Below are positions 33,536 through 39,760 of a DNA stretch of 39,760 bases, one piece after another. The DNA is taken from assembly GCA_018971025.1 (NCBI GenBank), contig JAGWVE010000013.1, positions 1-39,760 on the forward strand, in the 5' to 3' direction. The stretch comes from Bacteroidota bacterium. GTDB taxonomy: Bacteria; Bacteroidota; Bacteroidia; Chitinophagales; Chitinophagaceae. Numbering within the stretch: position 1 is the first letter of the stretch; the number at the start of each line of letters is the position of its first letter. The translations under genes were made by a program, and so were the position numbers. The notes below the pieces were generated by a model that saw nothing but the letters and a program-made list of their open reading frames with translations, did no database searches and had not been told where the DNA came from.

Positions 33536-35938
33536 ATGATAAAAGAGAACATGTTTTTTAGATCAGAAGAGGATACAGACTTTATGCCCATCATCCCTAT
33601 GAATGAGCAGGAGTCTGAACAGGATAAAAATATGGTGATACCTTCGGAGCTTGCCATTTTGCCACTGCGCAATACGGTATTGTTTCCAGGGGTGGTGTTG
33701 CCAATTACGGTGGGTAGAGATAAAAGCATCAAGGCGGTCAATGACGCATATAAAGCTGACAAGCTTATTGGCGTGGTATCTCAAAAAGATGCCAATATTG
33801 AGGAGCCGGTTGCTGCAGATTTATGTAGCGTGGGTACGGTGGCCAAAATTATCAAGCTTATTAAAATGCCAGATGGTGGCACTACCATTATTATTCAGGG
33901 TAAAAAAAGGTTTGAGCTGGTTTCTATGCTCACCGACGACCCTTATTTTAAGGCGAGTATCAAAATATTTGAAGACGACGCCAGCCCAGAGGGGGACGAT
34001 TTTGCGGCTATTGTAAGCAGTATTAAAGACCTGGCAACGCAAATTATTCAGCTATCCCCTAATCTTCCAACAGAGGCGGGAATCATTTTAAAGAGTATCG
34101 AAAACCCTTCTTTTCTCATAAATTTTGTAAGCAGCAACTTAAATAGTGACATTGCAGAAAAGCAAAAGTTATTGGAAATCAATGATATAAATACCAGAGC
34201 TGAAAGTTTAATTTTAATTCTTCAAAAAGAACTTCAGTTTGCAGAGCTTAAAAATAAAGTAACCAATAAAACCAGAACCGAGCTAGATAAACAACAGCGG
34301 GATTACTTTTTACAGCAGCAATTAAAGAGCATCAAAGACGAGCTTGGGGGAGATTCCAACGAGCGTGAAATTGCGGATATGAAAAAGAAGGCCGAAGGCA
34401 AGAAATGGCCGGAAGCTGCAAAAAATGCATTTGACATGGGTGTGGCCAAACTAGAGCGCATGCATCCAACTACCCCCGATTATTCGGTGGTGTACAATCA
34501 CCTCGACTTAATGCTTGACCTTCCATGGGACAGCTATACTTCTGATAATTATGACCTTAAAAATGCCAAAAAAGTACTGGATTTTGATCATTACGGGATG
34601 GCAAAAATTAAGAGCCGTATCCTCGAATACCTAGCCGTTTTAAAGTTAAAAGGTGATATGAAAAGCCCTATTTTATGCTTTTTAGGCCCTCCGGGTATTG
34701 GTAAAACCTCACTTGGTAAGTCTATTGCGCATGCCATTGGTCGTAAATATGTGCGTTTGAGCCTTGGCGGTTTACACGACGAAAGTGAAATTAGGGGTCA
34801 CCGCAAAACCTATATAGGGGCGATGCCGGGCCGTATCCTTCAAAATATTAGAAAATGTAAGTCTTCAAATCCGGTAATGATACTGGATGAAATAGACAAA
34901 ATTGGTGCCGACCACCGTGGCGATCCTTCATCGGCATTATTAGAGGTATTGGATCCGGAGCAAAACAGCAATTTTTACGACAATTACCTAGAGCTCGAAT
35001 ACGACCTTTCTAAAGTGTTGTTTATTGCTACTGCTAATAATATTCAAAATATTCAGCCGGCATTACGCGACCGCCTAGAAATTATTGACCTCAGTGGCTA
35101 CGCTGTAGAAGAGAAGGTTGAAATTGCTAAAAAGCACCTCGTGCCTAAGCAAAAAGAAGCCCATGGCCTCGAAAAAGTGAATTTTAAAATTGCCGATAAG
35201 GTCCTTGAAAAAATTATTGAAAACTATACCAGAGAAAGTGGCGTCCGTGAACTTGATCGTCAGCTAGCATCCGTTATGCGTTTTCAGGCCAAAGAATATG
35301 CGACCAAAAACAAAGTAAAAACCACTTTAACGGCGCCAGATATCGAAAAAATACTGGGTCAAGCCCGCTATAGCAACGAAATATACAAGTTGGCCAATAT
35401 GCCAGGTGTGGCTGTGGGTCTTGCCTGGACCTATGTGGGTGGCGATATTTTATTTATTGAAACCATTTTAAGTGAAGGCAAAGGCGAGTTAAAGCTTACC
35501 GGTAATTTGGGTAATGTGATGAAGGAGAGTGCGACCACTGCGTTAAGTTATTTACAAGCCAACGCTAAAAAATATGGTATCGATCCTGCTGTGTTTTCTA
35601 CAAAGAATATTCACGTGCACGTGCCAGAAGGTGCTACGCCAAAAGATGGTCCAAGTGCGGGCATTACCATGCTTACTTCTTTAACATCTGCATTTACGGG
35701 TAAAAAAGTAAAACCTTATTTAGCCATGACCGGCGAAATCACACTTCGTGGTCAGGTGTTACCGGTAGGGGGCATTAAAGAAAAAGTATTGGCGGCCAAA
35801 AGATCTGGCTTGAAAGAAATTATCATGTGTGCGCAAAATGAAAAAGATGTCAATGAAATTGACAAGGCATTTATTAAAGGAGTAACTTTTCATTATGTAA
35901 AAACAATGCAGCAGGTTGTTGACCTTGCCCTTGTTTAA
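33536..35938 (+). CDS. lon: ATP-dependent protease Lon
   Basis: An 800-residue LonA. The N-terminal substrate-binding domain covers about residues 38-240 (LAILPLRNTVLFPGVVLPIT). A coiled-coil linker precedes the AAA+ module, with Walker A GPPGIGKTS (384-392) and Walker B MILDEIDKI. The protease domain has catalytic S707 in PKDGPSAG and K750 in GGIKEKVLAA. Lon degrades damaged and regulatory proteins in the cytoplasm. The start ATG at 33536 gives an acidic leader of about 35 residues before the domain; a start at 33551 (MFFRSEED) is the alternative. A GC-rich hairpin precedes it. porQ starts 23 bases downstream. Confidence 0.97.
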   Translation: MIKENMFFRSEEDTDFMPIIPMNEQESEQDKNMVIPSELAILPLRNTVLFPGVVLPITVGRDKSIKAVNDAYKADKLIGVVSQKDANIEEPVAADLCSVGTVAKIIKLIKMPDGGTTIIIQGKKRFELVSMLTDDPYFKASIKIFEDDASPEGDDFAAIVSSIKDLATQIIQLSPNLPTEAGIILKSIENPSFLINFVSSNLNSDIAEKQKLLEINDINTRAESLILILQKELQFAELKNKVTNKTRTELDKQQRDYFLQQQLKSIKDELGGDSNEREIADMKKKAEGKKWPEAAKNAFDMGVAKLERMHPTTPDYSVVYNHLDLMLDLPWDSYTSDNYDLKNAKKVLDFDHYGMAKIKSRILEYLAVLKLKGDMKSPILCFLGPPGIGKTSLGKSIAHAIGRKYVRLSLGGLHDESEIRGHRKTYIGAMPGRILQNIRKCKSSNPVMILDEIDKIGADHRGDPSSALLEVLDPEQNSNFYDNYLELEYDLSKVLFIATANNIQNIQPALRDRLEIIDLSGYAVEEKVEIAKKHLVPKQKEAHGLEKVNFKIADKVLEKIIENYTRESGVRELDRQLASVMRFQAKEYATKNKVKTTLTAPDIEKILGQARYSNEIYKLANMPGVAVGLAWTYVGGDILFIETILSEGKGELKLTGNLGNVMKESATTALSYLQANAKKYGIDPAVFSTKNIHVHVPEGATPKDGPSAGITMLTSLTSAFTGKKVKPYLAMTGEITLRGQVLPVGGIKEKVLAAKRSGLKEIIMCAQNEKDVNEIDKAFIKGVTFHYVKTMQQVVDLALV

Positions 35939-35961
35939 TTATTAAAAATTACACCTGTTTT

Positions 35962-36975
35962 ATGCGCGCCTGTTTACTCTTTGTTTTTTTATGGCTTGGA
36001 GTAGTGCATGCTTTTGCGCAAACACAGGGCGGCAATCCGGTATTTAGTTTTTTAAAAAATCCGGCTAGCGCCAATATAGCTGCACTGGGTGGATCTAATG
36101 TTTCTTTAATTGGAAACAATGTTGCAGCAGGTTTTTCAAATCCATCCTTACTAAGGCCAGCGCATCATGGTCAGGTAGCTACTTCTTTTGCTAGTTTACT
36201 TGCGGGCATTAATCAGTACAGTTGTATGGCTGGCTATACATTGGGTGCGCAAAATGTAGGACTCGGTGTTCAGTATGTAAATTATGGAAGCATCGATCAA
36301 ACTGATGCCGCTGGTGCTGTCTTAGGCGTGTACAATCCATCCGATGTAGCCGTACAACTTAGTACGAGTATACCATATAAAGAAAATTTTTGGCTGGGTG
36401 CTACTGCAAAATTTATTCATTCTAATTATGGGCAGTACCGTTCCTCTGCACTTGCGGTAGATGCATCGATTACCTATTTTAATGAAGCCAATGGAGTGCA
36501 AGCTGGCCTCGTTGTTGGTAATATAGGAACGCAGTTAAATGCCTACACAGGCGCTGTTAAAGAGGAATTGCCTTTTGATATTACGGCAGGTATTTCAAAA
36601 AAATTAGCAGAAGCACCGGTTCAATTTTCACTCACACTACAGCAGTTACAACGCTTTAATTTATTAGGATCAGATACCACATTTATTTTGTCTGAATCTG
36701 GTAAATATTTTTCAAGCTTTGATAAATTGATGTCGCATGTAGTGATTGGTGCGCAATTATCTGTCAATGAAAATATTCAGTGCAATGTAGGGTACAATGT
36801 TTTGCGCAGGCAATCTTTAAATGGGTACAATATCACCAACGGATTAAATGGTGTAACATTTGGCGTAGGTGTATTACTAGATAAACTGCATATCAATTAC
36901 GCCACGGGTTTTTACCAGCGCAATATGTTTCATCAGTTGTCACTCAATTTTAATTTTGTCAACAAAGCGCTGTAG
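35962..36975 (+). CDS. porQ: Type IX secretion system protein PorQ
   Basis: A 337-residue protein with a signal peptide (about residues 1-19, ending HAFA-Q). The start of the mature part, GGNPVFSFLKNPASANIAAL then GGSNVSLIGNNVAAGFSNPS, is the PorQ/PorV-like N-terminal pattern. The remainder alternates like an outer-membrane beta-barrel and ends LSLNFNFVNKAL. PorQ belongs to the C-terminal-signal processing (attachment) part of the T9SS in Porphyromonas. It follows lon by 23 bases and may share its transcript. The nearby PorW/SprE-like fragment points to a second T9SS component, but porV, porU and the core genes are not in the window. Confidence 0.85.
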   Translation: MRACLLFVFLWLGVVHAFAQTQGGNPVFSFLKNPASANIAALGGSNVSLIGNNVAAGFSNPSLLRPAHHGQVATSFASLLAGINQYSCMAGYTLGAQNVGLGVQYVNYGSIDQTDAAGAVLGVYNPSDVAVQLSTSIPYKENFWLGATAKFIHSNYGQYRSSALAVDASITYFNEANGVQAGLVVGNIGTQLNAYTGAVKEELPFDITAGISKKLAEAPVQFSLTLQQLQRFNLLGSDTTFILSESGKYFSSFDKLMSHVVIGAQLSVNENIQCNVGYNVLRRQSLNGYNITNGLNGVTFGVGVLLDKLHINYATGFYQRNMFHQLSLNFNFVNKAL

Positions 36976-36999
36976 TGCCCCGCAGTTATTAAAACATCT

Positions 37000-39435
37000 T
37001 TATTTAGTTCCACCTTTTTTAGGAAGCACTGCTTTTGGTTTGTCTACCGTTTTGTCTTGTGGTTTTGTAACCACAGCAGGAGGAGGTGGTGTTTGTTTTT
37101 TAGGATCGGAAGGTTTAGGATCTGTTACGGGTTTTGTGTCTGTTGCTTTTTGTGATTCGGGTGCAATGTCTTCTGCTTTAATATTAAGCGGCACTTCATA
37201 ATCGCCTTCTGTACCCGTTCCTACATCTTCACTTTCGGCACCTAATACAGGCGCTGTATTGTTTAAGTAATCTAACATTATTTCGTTTTCAACCATATCA
37301 GGTTTGCTAAAGGTAAGTCTGGTATCTATGCCGCAGTTAGCATCTGCAACAGCTTTTCCAAAAAAGTAACCCCAAATTGGAAGCACGGCTCTACCACCTT
37401 GTCCCCAAGCACTTTCTTTATTAAAATGTATAAAACGGTCGTCGGCGCCAACCCATCCACCTGCAATAAGTTGAGGGGTATAGCCAATAAACCAGCCATC
37501 ACTGTTTTCGTTGGTGGTTCCTGTTTTTCCTGCAATGGCCATATCAGGCACATAACTCCACATGCCGCGTCCTGTTCCGGCGCGCATCACACCTTCCATC
37601 ATTTTTGCAACAGAGTATGCCGTTACTTCACTAATAACTTCTTTTCTTTTTGGCGTAAAAGTAGCTAGTACATTTCCGTTTCTATCTTCGATACGCGTGA
37701 TGTACATGGGTTTTACATTAAAACCCTTTCCCGGAAACATGCTATAACTCTGCATCATTTCATACAAAGAAATTTCACAAGCACCGAGTGCAATAGATGG
37801 ATACGGATCAATTTTTGAAGTAATGTCGGTGCGTTTTAAAAATTCAACCAAACGTTTAGCGCTGTTATTGCCTTCGGTATCTAATTGTTTTAAAATATAC
37901 GCCGAGGCGCAGTTACGCGACTGTGCAAGTGCTGCTGCCATTGGCATAGACTGTCCTGTACAAGATTTACTTGTGGCAGGAACTAGGCCATAGCTTCCAA
38001 AACTTTGTTGTTGATCATACACCGTTGTATTAGGTGTAAAGCCAGCTTCTTCTATTGCTAGGCTATAAAGTAGGGGCTTCATGGTAGAGCCTACTTGTCT
38101 TTTGGTATTTATATTAACGTGGTCGTATTTAAAACTTTTAAACCCAACGCCACCAACCCATGCTTTTACTTCGCCTGTTAAAGGATCCATCACCATAAAA
38201 CCAGCTTGTAACATTTGACGGTGGTACTTGATGGAATCATAAGGCGTCATCACGGTATCTTTTTCACGCGAATCGTTCCATGCAAAAATGCGCATGTTTA
38301 CTTTTTCAAAAAATGTTTTTTTAATTTCTTCTTCATCCAGTCCTTCATTTTGAAGGTTGCGCCAACGGTCCGATTGCTTCATCGAATTTTGCAAAACATT
38401 TTCATACCCTTTCCAAATACTTCCGTCTTTGATATTGGCTTGGGTGTTAAATATTTTTTGCAAGTAGTTCATGTGCTTACCCACAGCTTCCTCGGCATAC
38501 TGTTGCATGCGTGGATTGATGGTGGTATATATTTTTAAACCATCCCGGTAAAGGTTGTAGTTGTCACCATTTTGTTTGGTGTTTTCTTTACACCATTTTT
38601 TTAATTCTTCACCAAGGATCATTCTAAAATAGGGGCCCAATCCCGCCGACTCATCAAGCTTTTTATAATTAAGCTCGATAGGGGTTAGTTTTAGTTTTGC
38701 AGCCTCTGCCTCTGGCAAATAATTGTTGCGCACCATTTGACTAAGTACCGTGTTACGTCTGTCAAGTGCTAATTTTGGATTGCGGCGAGGGTTGTACAGG
38801 GTACTTCCTTTTAGCATGCCAATTAGTACGGCTGCTTCTTGAACATTTAAACGGTCTGGTTCTTTTTGAAAAAATGTTTTAGCAGCATTTCTGATGCCAA
38901 ACACATTGTCACCAAATGCAACGGTATTTAAATAGAGCGTTATAATTTCTTCTTTGGTAAAATTTCTTTCGAGCTTAACGGCAATCAATGATTCTTTAAT
39001 TTTTTGAATCATGCGGAGTAAAATATTACTCGTACTCCAGTTATTGGTAAATAAATTTTTTGCCGTTTGCATGGTAATGGTACTAGCGCCACCTTCACTA
39101 CCTAAAAAAAATAGGGCCCTACCAAGCGAGCGGGGGTCAATACCCTTGTGGTCATAAAAGCGTTCATCCTCGGTAGCTACTAGCGCATTTACAACATGCT
39201 TACTAATGTCTTTGTATTGAACGTTTATGCGGTCTTCCAAATAAAATTTACCCATCAGGGTTCCATCCTGTGCATATACCTGACTAGCAAGTGATGCTGT
39301 AGGGTTTTCGATATCATCGATAGAAGGCATGCTACCAAGCCATCCAAAATTAATCATCAGTAAAAACACACCTAGGCCACCTAGGCTCCAAAAAAAGATG
39401 CGCCAAAAGACACGAACAGGTTTTGACATTTCCAT
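37000..39435 (-). CDS. Class A penicillin-binding protein 1A
   Basis: An 811-residue bifunctional wall synthase. A membrane anchor covers about residues 10-32. The GT51 transglycosylase domain has TEDERFYDHKG (catalytic E89) and GGASTITMQTAKNLF (115-129). The transpeptidase domain has the SxxK motif S450-TMK, SRN (506-508) and KTGT (637-640). It polymerises and cross-links peptidoglycan outside the inner membrane. The last 75 residues or so are a Lys/Pro/Asp-rich tail (QKATDTKPVTDPKPSDPKKQ), likely disordered. The start is ATG 39435; ATG 39429 is also possible. It starts 10 bases after the stop of the PorW-like gene and is probably cotranscribed with it. Confidence 0.95.
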   Translation of the reverse strand: MEMSKPVRVFWRIFFWSLGGLGVFLLMINFGWLGSMPSIDDIENPTASLASQVYAQDGTLMGKFYLEDRINVQYKDISKHVVNALVATEDERFYDHKGIDPRSLGRALFFLGSEGGASTITMQTAKNLFTNNWSTSNILLRMIQKIKESLIAVKLERNFTKEEIITLYLNTVAFGDNVFGIRNAAKTFFQKEPDRLNVQEAAVLIGMLKGSTLYNPRRNPKLALDRRNTVLSQMVRNNYLPEAEAAKLKLTPIELNYKKLDESAGLGPYFRMILGEELKKWCKENTKQNGDNYNLYRDGLKIYTTINPRMQQYAEEAVGKHMNYLQKIFNTQANIKDGSIWKGYENVLQNSMKQSDRWRNLQNEGLDEEEIKKTFFEKVNMRIFAWNDSREKDTVMTPYDSIKYHRQMLQAGFMVMDPLTGEVKAWVGGVGFKSFKYDHVNINTKRQVGSTMKPLLYSLAIEEAGFTPNTTVYDQQQSFGSYGLVPATSKSCTGQSMPMAAALAQSRNCASAYILKQLDTEGNNSAKRLVEFLKRTDITSKIDPYPSIALGACEISLYEMMQSYSMFPGKGFNVKPMYITRIEDRNGNVLATFTPKRKEVISEVTAYSVAKMMEGVMRAGTGRGMWSYVPDMAIAGKTGTTNENSDGWFIGYTPQLIAGGWVGADDRFIHFNKESAWGQGGRAVLPIWGYFFGKAVADANCGIDTRLTFSKPDMVENEIMLDYLNNTAPVLGAESEDVGTGTEGDYEVPLNIKAEDIAPESQKATDTKPVTDPKPSDPKKQTPPPPAVVTKPQDKTVDKPKAVLPKKGGTK

Positions 39436-39445
39436 AATAATGCGT

Positions 39446-39760
39446 TTAATATAATGGGCCTTCCTCTTTTTTGGCAGGCTGCTTATTTATTTCTTTTTCT
39501 ATTGTTTCTCTTTGCTTTAATACTGCTAAAACGGCCGTTGCTTTTTTGGCCATCGAAGTTCCTTTGTATTCTGTGATAATTTTATTTAGTTTTTGGGTAG
39601 CAGCGCTATCTTCTTTGTTTTTCATAAGTAGCGTTGCTTCCATAAATAAAAATTGTGGCGCCCAAATATCTTTGCCATAGGTAGCGGTAGCTTCATCTTT
39701 TAGTGCAAGTGCTTTTTCGTATTCTCCTTTTGTAAAATATTCGTAAATACGTAAATAGGC
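39446..39760 (-). CDS. C-terminal part of a TPR protein, probable PorW/SprE
   Basis: The frame is open to the end of the window, so the N-terminus is missing; 104 residues are visible. They start AYLRIYEYFTKGEYEKALA and continue with TPR-like helices (IWAPQFLFMEATLLMKNKED, TQKLNKIITEYKGTSMAKKA). A short charged tail follows (KQRETIEKEINKQPAKKEEG). The pattern resembles the C-terminus of PorW/SprE, the TPR lipoprotein that links the T9SS core to the attachment complex (recalled similarity, not a search). The ATG at 39643 is internal, because the helices continue upstream. PBP1A follows after 10 bases. Confidence 0.6.
   Translation of the reverse strand, partial: AYLRIYEYFTKGEYEKALALKDEATATYGKDIWAPQFLFMEATLLMKNKEDSAATQKLNKIITEYKGTSMAKKATAVLAVLKQRETIEKEINKQPAKKEEGPLY

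Overview
The window is ordinary chromosome of a member of the Bacteroidota, most likely Chitinophagaceae or a close relative (inference). The evidence is AT-rich DNA with dense genes, a SusC-type TonB-dependent receptor, PorQ (and probably PorW) of the type IX secretion system, DUF4369-thioredoxin and head-GIN proteins, zinc-ligand-poor L36 and S4, and promoters of the Bacteroidota form TTG-N19/20-TAnnTTTG. Four clear promoters of that form were found, upstream of the TPP riboswitch, tRNA-fMet, a ferredoxin and a small lipoprotein. No rRNA, CRISPR array, insertion sequence, prophage or obvious defence island is visible.

Layout. 1-3061: end of a TolB-like beta-propeller protein, a small membrane protein, a YfcE-like phosphodiesterase (minus) and a periplasmic DUF4369-thioredoxin. 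3179-6990: the alpha ribosomal operon infA-rpmJ-rpsM-rpsK-rpsD-rpoA-rplQ, with a stem-loop in nearly every spacer, closed by a strong terminator. 7122-10198: carA, aroQ and a GT39 membrane glycosyltransferase. 16653-10204 (minus): ggt followed by a TamB-like giant whose start appears to be CTG. 16769-22310: a tight three-gene unit of PIG-L deacetylase, sodium:solute symporter and GH13 enzyme. 23832-22297 (minus): DegP-type protease. 24944-23949 (minus) and 25007 onward (plus): LuxC-like acyl-CoA reductase and ferredoxin on overlapping divergent promoters, then ddl, a PASTA protein and a rhodanese. 29671-27518 (minus): a TonB-dependent receptor behind a TPP riboswitch, so probably a thiamin or thiamin-precursor importer. 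29910-33346: a head-GIN lipoprotein, tRNA-fMet, era, der and a 58-residue lipoprotein with DTTA repeats. 33536-39760: lon and porQ (plus), PBP1A and the end of a PorW/SprE-like protein (minus).

Functionally the window mixes translation and ribosome assembly (alpha operon, tRNA-fMet, Era, Der), envelope building (Ddl, PBP1A, TamB, DegP, T9SS parts) and nutrient acquisition (TPP-controlled receptor, symporter/GH13 unit). I see no clearly new multi-gene system. The best leads are the structured spacers of the ribosomal operon, the PIG-L/symporter/GH13 unit, the tiny strongly expressed lipoprotein, the overlapping reductase/ferredoxin promoters, the CTG start of tamB and a 30-bp perfect palindrome inside a coding region.
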